Assembly: GCA_029747015.1 (NCBI GenBank)
Contig: JAKOGI010000352.1
Coordinates: 543,501-607,500, forward strand
DNA: 64,000 nt
DNA from: Carnegiea gigantea
Lineage: Eukaryota; Streptophyta; Magnoliopsida; Caryophyllales; Cactaceae
Direction: 5' to 3'
Made by a program: the position numbers and the translations under genes. Under the pieces are notes generated by a model. It saw only the letters and a program-made list of their open reading frames with translations, had not been told where the DNA came from and searched no databases. Shown piece after piece: positions 34,758-45,630 of this stretch. Position 1 is the first letter of the stretch; each line of letters starts with the position of its first letter.

Positions 34758-36820
34758 TCTTTGACTCTTAGCAAATGCATCAAACTCCTTTACCCCTCTA
34801 ATAAATTCTTGAGTAGGCTGTCCTCAACCAGGGTGTAGCCTTTCAATCATCCAACGTCGATGCTTTGGTGGTTCAATATAGATTGCAAGAGATACCAGCA
34901 AGATACTGGAAAGACTTGGTGAGAGTAATGTATTCTACATCAGGGGTACAAGCCAAACATGAGAATCAACGACGGTCCAAATGCATAAAAGTACTAACTT
35001 TAGGTCATCTAATCAAAAACATGAAGAAGGCAATTCATTTTCGAATCATGAAATGAAAGTACTAGCATCTCATACATATATCTAATCAAAAGCTTCAATA
35101 AGGCAATTCATTTTTGAATCATAAAGTGAAAGAACTAACATCTTTTAGTTTTATTTAACACATTTTATAGATGCACAACTAGTGCTCACAGCGTATTTCA
35201 CATTATTCCATTACATAATATATAAAGTTTAGAGAAATATCTTGAAGTAATCTTTTAGTTTTACTAAAAACATCTTGTAGATTTACAGACTAATATGAAA
35301 ATTAAAGTATTAGGCTGTAACATTTACTCCTTCCAGCCAGTTTGTTATTATTTCCCTCTGCATTTTGTCTTGACTTTGGGGTGCAAAGCATAGTCAGGGA
35401 GAGTTCAGTTCAACATCTTTTTGACTTTTGCAAAGACGTCCAACCGACCTAGACACGAGTATTATTTCTGGTACTGTTTTCTCACTCATGCTTGCTTTCA
35501 TGACCTCAAACAAAGTCTCTGCCCATGGATGAAAAAACGTGCACTCATGCTTTTTAACACCTCAATAAAAAGAACAAGGGAAGAGAAAAGAAATATACTG
35601 CACAAGCTTAAACAATAAACTAACCTAATCTACCCTAAATTATCCAAGTTTATTCTACCCCACTAGGTTTAGTGGCCCATCATAAACTTCAAAATCAAGC
35701 TCTACAAAAAACACCTGACAATTTCCCCTGTTAAAATGACAAATTCGCTATTTAAAGATGTTGACAAAAGGCCTAACACGACCAATGTCAGCGTCTGCCC
35801 AATGCTACACACAAATGCATGCATGAACTTGATCGTGCATTGCTTGGTTCAATGGTAAATTGGCTGATTCTGTTAGAAGGGGGTCCAGTTCACAGAAGAC
35901 GCGGTCATGCTCTATCAAGAACCAGTCTTGGCTGGATGAAAAGTAGTCAATTTCGCTAAAACGATCTTTTCTGAAGACAATTGCTAGTTCAGCAGGAATT
36001 TGTTTGGGTTTTTCAAAGGTGAGCTAGTTCCTAGTTTATTGCTTCCTTTTAATTTATTGTGTTACTTGGTCCTGGCAGCGAGAGTAGAGGAAGGCTTGAT
36101 AATGCCTGGAATAATTTGAAGTTGAGTTCAATTGGGAAAAATCAAGAAATTAGCTTTGAACAAAATGAAAATGACCTGTGACTAAGCCAACAGTATTGGG
36201 GGAACCGCAATCGTCGAGCAAACAATCGTAATTGAGTGCTAAATCCCAAGCACTGTCATCAAAAGAAGCTATATTTTCCATTTTTCCATCCAACACAAAT
36301 TCAGAAACTCAACCATAAACAATCAAAATCGAAGAAGAAACCTCACAATTAATCGAAGAAGAAGCCGAGGTAAGAGAGAGAAAGGGGGATGGAGGGATGA
36401 ATCAGACAGAGCCAGATAATCTACAACCTCACAATTAAACAATTGAAATAAATTGACTAAATCAAGGAGATATTTCAAAACCCCACAATATACCAAAACC
36501 CTCCGTGGAATCCGGCATTCCGGTGACACCAGCAACAAAATAGGGTAGATTTCATACCTGGGTAGGACACTGGCGTGACGACTACCTTGGTGGAATCCGC
36601 GATGGCGTCGGTGAGGGAGGAGAAGAAGAAACCCAGCGACGCAAGGAGCAGCCGGCCTGATGCGAGGAGAATAGGGGGAGAGGCGAGGAGAAGAGGAGGA
36701 GATGTGACGATCGAGAAGTAGAGGAGCAGACGGGAATTCTCGCACTGTTAATTTTAGGTAAAGTAATATTTAATTAGTTTAAGTCTTGGTTGGTTAAGTC
36801 CTAAGTCTTGGTTGGGTAAA
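34758..36820 (-). other. CACTA 5' region with GC-rich promoter-proximal island
   Basis: No recognisable protein. 36500-36740 is strikingly richer in G+C and CpG than its surroundings (repeated GAGGAG, GGCG, CGACG). An apparent ORF at 36745-36323 is S/P/R/L-rich and probably results from composition. Position just upstream of the transposase gene suggests promoter and leader exon. Confidence 0.5.
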
Positions 36821-37005
36821 ATAGTGACCATTTCATTTATGATTTGAATAATAGTTGGTAATTCTTTAAAAAATCAACTGTTTTTCCTTTGAACATTGCA
36901 ATAGTTGAAAAATAAAATATAGTTATCATAGTTGCTAAGATTTTTCAACTACTTAAAAATAGTTGGTAAAAAGCGGTTGGTAAAATACACTTTTTCAGTA
37001 GTAAG
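36821..37005. repeat. CACTA subterminal repeats, right
   Basis: Repeated ATAGTTG, GTTGGTAA and CAACT words, complementary in type to those at 29130-29600, ending GCGGTTGGTAAAATACAC then the terminus TTTTTCAGTAGTA. Confidence 0.7.
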
Positions 37006-37734
37006 GAAAAAAAAGAAAAAACAAACAAGAAAAAAAGAGAATGAGTAAGTTGATCGGCATTAGATACGTACATAGCTTGTGTTCCTTCTTTGTTAACTCA
37101 TTTCCTGCATGATTCATTAGGGCATGTTCATTATGTTTTTGAGGTTTGGAGTGTTAGTGATCTTCATGGTTACTTGGTGCCTTATTTGTTAGTCCTTAGT
37201 CATTTGGCTACATATCTCCACATTGCTCAAATTTATTAGTTCACTCCTTTCCCTTAACCCTTTTAGTCCACGTTACAATCGATATAAAGTCCTCTTGATT
37301 GTCTTGTGCATATTGCATTTTTAGCGGAGAAGAATTTGAGTCCTTACAAGCATATGGTAGATTGCACTTTTGGAATGAGTATTGAGTGGACCCATGTTAT
37401 ATTTCAAACATATGAGTGGAGTGATTTACATTTCTCAAAAGTAAGGTTCTACCAGTCAATTGACCCTAAATCAAGTTCATGTGCTTGCATAATATGCTTT
37501 GTGATTCTTTGGGGGTGATCCAGTTTGATGTAGAGCTTGTGGTCATATAATTCTTTGAAAACATTCACATTCACCTGATTTTGAAATGTTTCACGCCCTA
37601 CTTGGGGTTGCCATTGATTGTCATTCTTTCTTGTGATGTACTATCTGTTGCCTATTTTGAGGAGGTTGTTTCATTTTGAATCGGTTTACTTTAGTGTTTG
37701 CTTGAGGACATACAGAGGTTTAAGCATGGGGGAG
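37006..37734 (+). other. LARD 3' interior and polypurine tract
   Basis: Non-coding continuation of the LARD after the CACTA element. The A-rich start continues the run left of the insertion. The polypurine tract GCATGGGGGAG at 37724-37734 is immediately followed by the LTR. The ORF at 37306 has no known relatives that I recognise. Confidence 0.6.
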
Positions 37735-39001
37735 TGATGAATGTCATATTTGAATAGGACATCATAAGTGTTTGGGAGTTATTTTAGGGCATTAGTATGC
37801 TCAATTGTATGATTCATGCCCTTATTTCTACTATTATGCTTGGTTTCACTTGTTTTCATTGTGCTTGTAGAGCCAAGTTATGTGAGTAGAAAGAAGATTT
37901 AGAGGCCTTGTAAATCAAAGAAGATAGCAAAAGAGGCCCAAAGACATCCAACATGGAGAAAACGTGGCCAAAACCACAGTGCAGTGAGATCCAAAAGAAG
38001 CAGCAAGTCAAAAGAGGGAAAGCCACTAGGATAAAGGGCCCCACGGTTGGACTATGATGGCCCTTGCTCCCCTAAGCCTGCTAAATTCTTTCATGGTTGT
38101 TCATGTTCCATGCATGTGGTGGTTTTGCATACTTGATTTCAGTAATAAAAACCATATTTTATTGCTTCATTCATCATCCTATTTCATTCCACTGTTCAAT
38201 ATTCATCATCTAGTTAGGACATAGATTTAGATTAGAGAGAGTTGATAACAAGTTGAAGGTGAAGATTTGTAAGGATTCTGGATCGGGTTTGCATTTGCCT
38301 ATGCATAGACGCATCAGATGAGCAATTCCTCTCCCTTCTCTTCTCTTTTCTCTTAAGATTTTTACGCTTTTTATATTAGTATTGATTTTTATGTTAAGCT
38401 TTGAATTGCTAATTTTGAAATTGAGTTAAATTCTTGTGATTGAATCAATTCTTGTTTTAATCTAAAAGTGCTTCAAATTTATTGGGATTATTTTATTGAA
38501 TCTGAGACTTGACTCGCTAGTTGGAAACTTGATCAACTTCTTGCTTATTTTAGATATTTGGTGAAGACCTGAAAGGCAAAACTAGATGTTGAAAACCTAA
38601 GATTCGATTTAAGTGTGTCGGACCTTGAGAAAGATTTATTGCTTAAGAACCTCATAAGTTTGATAATTGCGTTTAAAAACCTTTGAGAAATGGTAGTTGA
38701 TTAGATTTAAGAATCTCATTCCACCTTGAAAGAGGGGCTTAATAATTCGATTATCGGTTTTGGAATTACTCATCTAAAGAAGAAGTGCTTGATTAATTCT
38801 TGAGTTGGAAAATTAATTGATTTGATTAAATTCCTTGATTATTTACCTATTAGGTTAGATAAGTAGCATAGCTCAATTTTATCCTCAAATTTTGCTTCGT
38901 TTAGCCTATCCTGAGGGAATATAACCCGATAGCTTGAACTAGTCCCTGTGGGAGTCGAGATTGATTTGTTACGATGCCATTGTGCACTTGCAGCCCTATC
39001 A
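37735..39001 (+). repeat. LARD 3' LTR
   Basis: 1,267 bp, TGATGAATGTC to GCAGCCCTATCA. It retains the unoccupied CCTTGATTATTTACC site (about 38832) that the TIR element entered in the 5' LTR. Confidence 0.85.
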
Positions 39002-39006
39002 CCTTC

Positions 39007-39662
39007 CCAGGGTAATCGCATGTATGGGTAATGGTCACGTATCAGCTTGTTGGTGGGCATAGGCTAGGCTGTCAGCAACCGTCCAATTAACGGTAAGCCA
39101 TGAATTGGATAAGCAGCTACACGTGATCCAATTGTAGGTCATGTGACCAGGTGAGGTCACTCACCTATACCTTTAACAGAACTAAGGTAGACTTAAATGA
39201 ATTTTAGGGTTCGAGTTAGATTGGTTGGGCATCGTTTGTGAATTTTTTTGGGTAATGTTTCTCCTACCCCTAATGTTGTTTGAAATGAATTAAGCTATGT
39301 TTTGACTGTTAGGGGTGGTTGTTACTGAGTTCTGTCTCATTTCTTTAAGTGTTTTGCTTTTCAGGTGATGGTCATGAGTATGGGGATGGGAATCCAGTTT
39401 AGAAGCAAGGCCGACAACACATAGTGCTTAGGAATTGTTTTATTGAATAAATTCCCCAAATTTAAACACTTTGCTTTAATTTCTTATGCTTTAACGTTAG
39501 ACCCTTTGGTTTGACTTAATTAAATCCTCAATAGCGAATTATGTGATACTTAGCCTTGTGTTTCCTAACAAGAAATACAGCGTTAATGTCCTGCTAGGTT
39601 GACGCTGCCACTTAGGGCTAAATATTAGTAACGAAATGAATTAGAATTTTTGGGGCATTACA
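39007..39662 (+). repeat. Tekay 5' LTR, second part
   Basis: Continues the Tekay LTR: CAGGGTAATCGCATGTATGG here versus TAGGGTAATTGCATGCATGG at 59186. Ends TTGGGGCATTACA directly before the primer site. Confidence 0.85.
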
Positions 39663-39665
39663 AAG

Positions 39666-39677
39666 TGGTATCGGAGC
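39666..39677 (+). other. Tekay primer-binding site (tRNA-Met initiator)
   Basis: TGGTATCGGAGC, 3 nt after the LTR end. One difference from TGGTATCAGAGC, complementary to the 3' end of initiator tRNA-Met; standard for chromoviruses. Confidence 0.85.
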
Positions 39678-40212
39678 ACAGGTTTATGGGCTTGTAGGCT
39701 TGCTTGAGAATGTTGTATTCTAAAATAAGGTTTAAAATCTATATACTTGGGAACTATGTGGAAAGTGATGCTTGCATCTGCATAAAATGTATTAGAATAT
39801 GTCTTACTTATAACTTTTTGTGTATAGGGTGAATGGTACGCAACATTGTCCTTGCATAGGGGGTCGATGTCTTCATGAGAGGGTAGCGAAGAAAACTGAG
39901 GTTGACCTGGTTGATCATATCCATCAACTTAGTGCAATAATAGATAGATATATAGGGGATGTACCTAATAGTTATTTAAGGTTTGAGCAAAATCAGACAC
40001 TTTTTTTTCCCCTTCTTCTAACCCTTCGAGGTGACCGTGAATGGCACTAACGGGTTGATGAGTTACACCCTAAGGTTTGAGAGCTTCATGGCTAGACGAG
40101 ATGTTGTTGGTGGGGTTCATAGAATTAGTTAATCATCTACTTAAGGTGGGCTTATATGACCAAACCTGCAACCTAGGAAGAAACTCCACCATCCCTTGAT
40201 GAGGACGACACT

Positions 40213-40610
40213 ATGGATTCCACACCAAAGGAACCTATAGAGGATAAGGACCTTGAGAACGAATCTATAGAGGATGAGAAGTCTGAGGAGAAACCTATAG
40301 AAGATGAGGACCCTAAGCAGGGACCTATAGAGGATGAGGACCTTGAGGAGGGACCTATGGAGGATGAGGATCCTGAGAAGGAACCTATGGAGATGAGGAT
40401 CCCAAGGGATAAGTGGAAGATAAGGACCCTGAGGAAGAGTCGATAGAAGAAAAGTACTCCATAGAAGAATCAATTGGAAAAGAGGATCCTGAGGAAGAGC
40501 TGATGAAAGATGAGGATCCTAAAGAAGCATACCTAGATGAGGAACCAGAGGGAAAACCAGTGAAAGAACTCAAGCTTGAATTTGAACTTGACCCTCTGAA
40601 TGAACCTTGA
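40213..40610 (+). pseudogene. Acidic decapeptide-repeat ORF upstream of Tekay gag
   Basis: The ATG at 40213 opens an acidic protein made of 10-residue (30-bp) units of type EPIEDEDLEE, about six recognisable copies between 40228 and 40395. The repeat continues in a second frame after a shift near 40400 (40413-40610), ending ELKLEFELDPLNEP. No signal peptide. It lies between the primer site and gag, with a further short ORF (39820-40050). The function is unknown; it may be the N-terminal part of the gag precursor. Confidence 0.5.
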
Positions 40611-41148
40611 ACCGAAGCTACTCATTGGAAGCGGAGAAGGTGTGGTAAGATATGTCAAGGGACATGTCCATTGGATACTCCTAGGCAATAGATGCTAGAT
40701 TATGCTTAAAGCTAATAATGTTAGATTTTAAAGGCCATCTTTTTATTTATTCGTAGAGTTGGAGCTGAGGAAATTATTAAATTGTTTGTGTAATGGGAGT
40801 AATAATGTGAAAAGCGTTTATCATTTTTGGTTTATGCTGTTGAACTGTCTATTGAGTTCATATGAATATGTTTGCTTATGTGATTCTTTAAGAGTTATGC
40901 ATGTGGCCTAAACGTGAAAGCTGGTGCCATTGATAAAGTGTCTATAAGACATATGATCATGTGTGAAAAGAACTCGACTATGTGAGCGTTAGGCTAACTG
41001 GCCATCATGAATGACACAAATTAATATTATTATGAGTGTTACTATATGTCTATTCAATGATGGTGATGCAAATTAAAGTGGGTGGTTAAAGTGTTGTGAA
41101 ATACATGCTAGGAACTACTAAGAATGGAAATAAACTTAATAAACTAGG
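40611..41148 (+). other. Tekay leader between repeat ORF and gag
   Basis: AT-rich with no recognisable coding sequence. Short ORFs only. Confidence 0.5.
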
Positions 41149-42330
41149 ATGCTGGAAATCGATAGAGAATCTCAAACTGGACCCCAACCCACTCCAAGGC
41201 CCCACGTTAATGTGCAAAACACCATGGTTAGTCTAAAGGAAAGACTGGAAGCCTGTCGGCCTAAGAATGGAGGCGGTACCCCTAGTAATGTGGACAAGAC
41301 AAATTTACCAACTAGGATGGCCCTTACCACTCTCCTGCTCTTGGAGCTTTTACAGAAGCTAGAGAAGAGATGCAACAACAAAATGAACACCTTAAGATGA
41401 TTTAAGGTAAAGGAAAGGAAGACAAGAAAGGACAACTTATACATGTTCAAGACGCTTGCTAGCCATATCCCACTAATATACGATGCCACCCCTAAACCTA
41501 AGGCATTCGAGGATTAGATTCGAGGCATAGAGAAGTTGTTTGATGCTCTTCAGTGCCCTAAGGAATAGAGGGTAGGATTTGCTATGTTCTATATAAAGGA
41601 TGAGGCTAACCTCTGGGTAGGCTACTGTGAGGGAAAGGTAACATGAGCCTGGACTTAGGTGGTATAGATTTAAGAAGTTACTTAAGAAATGCTTTTACCT
41701 CGTATTCCTTCACTAAGCAAAGGGGAACGAATTTATGTCGTTACAACAGGGGAAGATTAGTGTGCTGGAATATGCTCCCAAGTTTATAGATCTCTCTCAC
41801 TTTGTCATTGCCTTCATGGCAAGTGAGAAACTGAAGATGAACCATTTTGAGGCTTGGCTTAACCCAAACCTTAAGGAAAGGATTCAATGCATTAGTATAT
41901 CTCCTATATAAGAATATGTACGACACAACTATCAATGTGGAGAGGGCGACGAAGGAGCAAAATGGGTACTAAATTGAGTAGCAAGGGAACAATAAGAAGG
42001 GGGGCCAGTGAGAAAATCACCACTCCTAGAATCAATACAAGAAGCCTTAGGAGAGCAATCATAACAACAACAACAATCTGCAGAGTGGCCAGTATGCTAA
42101 TAATCGGCCCAGAGAGACCTGCAATGCCTGTACGAAGCCAGATGCACGTGAATGCTGTACTAACAAAAGATGTTATCGCTGTGAGAAGTCCTCAACATCA
42201 AGTGAAGGATCTTTCATATCCACTGCCCTCTACTGATCAAAGGCATGGAGGACAGCAACCACAACAGTACTACCAGCACAAGGGTAGGCAACCAGCAAAT
42301 CTGAACAGCTAAACCCGAGCCCTTTAGTAG
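41149..42330 (+). pseudogene. Tekay gag remnant
   Basis: Retrotrans_gag region, frames shifting: IYDATPKPKAFED, then IRGIEKLFDALQCPKE and VGFAMFYIKDEANLW (about 41480-41620); AGICSQVYRSLSL-type frames over the ancestral LEYASKF block (about 41770). A degraded CCHC knuckle begins CYRCEKS at about 42171 and loses its His and last Cys by a frame change. Q-rich tail to about 42300. Several stops. Confidence 0.75.
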
Positions 42331-42429
42331 AACCAGTCGAGGCCACCCAGCCAACCACCCTGGAACACTATAGGCAAGTCTATGTGATGTAAGGGAAGAA
42401 GTTGAAGATGCTCCTAACATGGTAACTAG

Positions 42430-43560
42430 TACTTTCTCTATCAAAACTCAACATATTGATAAGTTATTAGCTGACTTATACAAATTTGGGTTGACTGATT
42501 TTGATTTGATTTGGGGTATGGACTGGTTATTGAAATATCAAGTGCAAATAAAATTGTACTGAATAGAAGATTACCGTAAGGGGATACAAGGGAGATACGG
42601 TAATTTATAAAGGGAAAGTCCTGAAGCGTGGAGTGAGACTTATCATGACAATAGAAGTTCAAAAGCTATTAGGACGCGGTTGCAAGGGGTTCTTGTGCAA
42701 TGCAGTAGATACTAAAATTCCTGAGCCATCTCTTGAGGACATCTTAATAGTTCTAGACTTTTCTAATGTTTTCCTTGAGGAGATCCTAGGCATACCTCCA
42801 CTTAGGGAGGTAGAATTTTATATTTACTTGGTGCGAGGAGTAACCCTTATCTCCAAAGCCCCTTGTAGGATGGCCCCTGCAGAACTTAAAGAGTTAAAAG
42901 TCCAGCTTGACGCATTGTTAAAAAAGGTGTGTATTAGGCTATGTACATCTCCATGGGGAGCCCCAGTGCTATTTATGAAAAAGAAGTATGAAACTTTGAG
43001 GTTATGTATTAACTATGGAGAACTTAAAAAGATAACCATTAAGAACCGAAATCCTTTGCCCTGGATAGATGACCACTTTGACCAGTTAGAAGGTGCTGGG
43101 ACTTTCGTCAAAATAGATCTTCGATCTAGCTACCATCAACCCATATCAAGGAGGATAACATACCCAAGATGGTATTTCGCACTGGATATGGGCACTAGGA
43201 GCATCTAGTGATGCCTTTTGGACTTACCAATGCCCCAGCCAATTTCGTGGACCTCATGAATAAGGTCTCTAAACCTTATTTGGATCAATTTGTAGTACTG
43301 TTTGTAGATGATATATTGGTCTACCCAAGGGCACCAGAGGAACATGCTCATCACTTGAGGACAATCTTACAAGTGCTAAGGAAAAATGAATTGTACACGA
43401 AGTTAAAGAAGCGTGCATTTTGGCTTAAAAAAGTACTGTTTTGGGGGCATGTAGTTTCAAGAGAGGGAATCTGTATGGATCCTCAAAAAGATAAAAGCTA
43501 TAACATAGTGGCTAGGCCTAAGAATGCAACTAAATTGAGGAGTTTTCTGGGTTTGTAGGG
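42430..43560 (+). pseudogene. Tekay protease end and reverse transcriptase
   Basis: FDLIWGMDWLLKYQVQI (about 42501-42550) is the end of the protease. RT in the 42633-43208 frame: LLGRGCKGFLCNAVDT, APCRMAPAELKELKVQLDAL, SPWGAPVLFMKKKYETLRLC, IDLRSSYHQP. A frame change near 43200 leads to MPFGLTNAPANFVDLMNKV and the catalytic FVDD at 43301-43312, then a stop at 43558 after LRSFLGL. It is comparatively well preserved. Confidence 0.85.
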
Positions 43561-44090
43561 TATTATCATAGATTTGTTCAAAACTTCTCCAAGGTCATGA
43601 CATCTCTCGCTAACTTGACAAGGAAAATAACTAAGTATGAGTGGACTGACCAGTGTGAGGAAGCTTCCAGGAGCTTAAGAGGAGATTAACTAGTGCGCCT
43701 ATACTGGCACTTCATGGTATATAGTGACGCATCTAAAAATTGATTAGGTTGTGTGTTGATGCAAAGCAATCATGTCATAGCTTATGCCTCCGGAGAAATA
43801 AAACCCTATGAGCAAAACTATACAACCCACGACTTGGAATTGGCAGCAGTGGTATTCGCCCCAAAAATTTGGAGGCATTATCTGTATAGGATGCATTGTG
43901 AGATCTTTAGCGACCATCAATATCTGAAGTACTTATTGCGAGAGGACTTGAACCTAAGGCAAATATGATGGTTAGAATTCCTTAAGGATTATGACATAAA
44001 CTTCCAGTACCACCAAGTAAAGGAAAATGTAGCAGCTCAAGCATTAAGTCGCGTGCTATACCCGACACTTAGCCACTTATTGGCTTTATC
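43561..44090 (+). pseudogene. Tekay RNase H
   Basis: YHRFVQNFSKVMTSLANLTR and YEWTDQCEEA, then [19 protein letters not shown] (about 43720-43770), [32 protein letters not shown] and NVAAQALSR (about 44030-44055). Conserved D and E positions are partly visible; interrupted by three stops. Confidence 0.8.
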
Positions 44091-44239
44091 CAGGGACTTC
44101 TGTGAGGATTTTAAAAAGTTAGAGATTAATGTGGTGACAAGGGACAAACCCATGCTTTATACCATGGAAGTACAACCTACTATTATCGAAGAAATTTAGG
44201 TAGCCTAGAACACTGATCCGCAACTGGAAAGGGTCAAGG

Positions 44240-45110
44240 TTGAAGTGCTAGCAAGAAACACGAAAATGGAACCTTAACGTTTCAAAATTGGGCATTTGTC
44301 CTTCTTGTGGAGGAACTTAGGAAGAAAATTCTAGATGAGGAGTATAACACCCTATATTTTATGCACACTGGTGGAAACAAGCTGTGTAAGACTTAAAAAA
44401 AACTTTTTGGTGGAGTAATATGAAACAAGAAGTAGCAGACTACATAGTGAAGTGCTTAAGTTATTAGTGGGTGAAAATAGGACACCAAAGACTTGTGGTG
44501 GGTGAAAATAGCAGTTAGAAGTTCCCGAGTGGAAATGGGACCTAGTTTCTATGGATTTTGTGGTGGGCTTACCACCTACATAGAGAAGGAATAATGCAAT
44601 TTGGGTCATTGTAGATATACTTACAAAGACAAACACATTTTATAGTAATGAGAAACACATGGACTCTAGATCAAATTGGCCCGTGCCTATGTGGAGGAGA
44701 TTGTTCAATTACATTGGGTACCAAGTTCTATAGTTTCTAATTAGGACACCAGATTTTAATGTGGATTTTGGCAGAAGTTACAACGGGCATTTTTGATGTT
44801 ATTACGCTTTAGTACAGTCTTTCATCTAGCTACAGATGGACAAATTGGCTGAACAATCCAAACATAAGAAGACATGTTACGAGCTTATGCTTTGGATTTC
44901 AAGAAAGCTTGGGATGAGCAATTGGCACTGAGTGAGTTCTCCTATAACAATAGTTACCATTCTAGTCTTAGGATGGCTCTTTACAAAGCGTTGTATGGTA
45001 AACAATGCAAAATCGCACTGTGTTGGCAAGAGATTGATGATACGTTGACTATTAGACCTGACATAATTCGAGCTACTACCTAGAAGGTCAGGATAATCAA
45101 AAAACGAATG
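44240..45110 (+). pseudogene. Tekay integrase core
   Basis: WKWDLVSMDFVVGLPP (about 44535-44582; first catalytic D), IWVIVDILTKTNTF (second segment), YEL-like remnants, SYNNSYHSSLRMALYKALYG (about 44945-45000). The zinc-binding N-terminus (about 44300-44460) is poorly preserved and the third catalytic residue region is garbled. Confidence 0.75.
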
Positions 45111-45600
45111 AAGGCAACTCAGAGCCATCTGAAAAGCTACGCAGATAAAAGGCGTAGGCCTTTCGATTTTGAAGTAGGAGACTAGGTTTTCCTTAAGGTC
45201 TCCCCAACCAAGGGCATCACGAGATTTGCTATGGCGGGTAAGCTTGGCCCTAGGTACATCAGGCTGTATCCCATCACTCAACGAGTTGGGGAAGTTGGCT
45301 TATCGAGTGGAAGTAACACCAGAACTGCCAAGGGGGACTAATGTTTTCCATGTGGTACAGCTACAGAAGTATATTCTTGAGCCTTCCCATGTCATCGAAT
45401 CAGACCCTGTGCAACTTTAGGAAGACTTGTCATATGAGAAACAACCAATCCGGATCTTGTATTGAAGAGAAAAACAACTCTATAAGAAAAACAATACCAT
45501 TAGTACAAGTTCTTTGGGCCAATCATGAGGTATTGGAAGCCACCTAGGAATCAAAACAAGAAATGCGATCCGACTACCCTCACTTCACACAGGTGCGTGG
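45111..45600 (+). pseudogene. Tekay integrase C-terminus and chromodomain
   Basis: QSHLKSYADKRRRPFDFEVG then VFLKVSPTKGITRF and GKLGPRYI (GPY/F-type module), a frame change, FHVVQLQKYILEPSHVIESD (about 45345-45410), and TIPLVQVLWANHEVLEATXE (about 45490-45550), the chromodomain-like tail that targets chromoviruses to heterochromatin in known families. Confidence 0.75.
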
Positions 45601-45630
45601 AAGTTTCATGGACAAAACTTCCTTAAAGGG

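Larger units (their letters stand above)
29117..37005 (-). mobile_element. CACTA (En/Spm) DNA transposon
   Basis: 7.9 kb. Left end TAGTACCAGAAAAAGTCAAA, right end reverse-complemented TACTACTGAAAAAGTGTATT: both are decayed forms of the CACTAC-GAAAAAG terminus, followed by TTACCAAC. Flanking triplets AGA (29114-29116) and AGG (37006-37008) are a 2/3 match to a 3-bp duplication. Subterminal arrays of CAACC/GGTTG, and TNP2- and TNP1-like genes on the minus strand, complete the picture. Confidence 0.88.
21960..39001 (+). mobile_element. LARD-like Athila-related retrotransposon in the Tekay 5' LTR
   Basis: LTRs (21960-26844 with an insertion, and 37735-39001) begin TGATGAATGTCATAT and end TACCA/TATCA. 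A tRNA-Asp-type primer site follows the first and a GGGGGAG polypurine tract precedes the second. The interior (26845-29116 and 37006-37734) has no gag-pol, only one decayed ORF, so it fits a large retrotransposon derivative. Target duplication: CATTA (21955-21959) versus CCTTC (39002-39006). The matching undisturbed site in the other Tekay LTR is CCTTC at 59180-59184, so the left copy has mutated. Confidence 0.8.

Noticed and set aside
36323..36745. 140-codon S/P/R/L-rich ORF as a captured host gene
   Set aside because: No recognisable domain; composition is explained by the local GC-rich block. Kept as a regional feature only.
40141..40573. Antisense ORFs rich in L, I, Y and S opposite the acidic repeat
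   Set aside because: Mirror frames of the 30-bp repeat; the sense frame is the one continuing towards gag.
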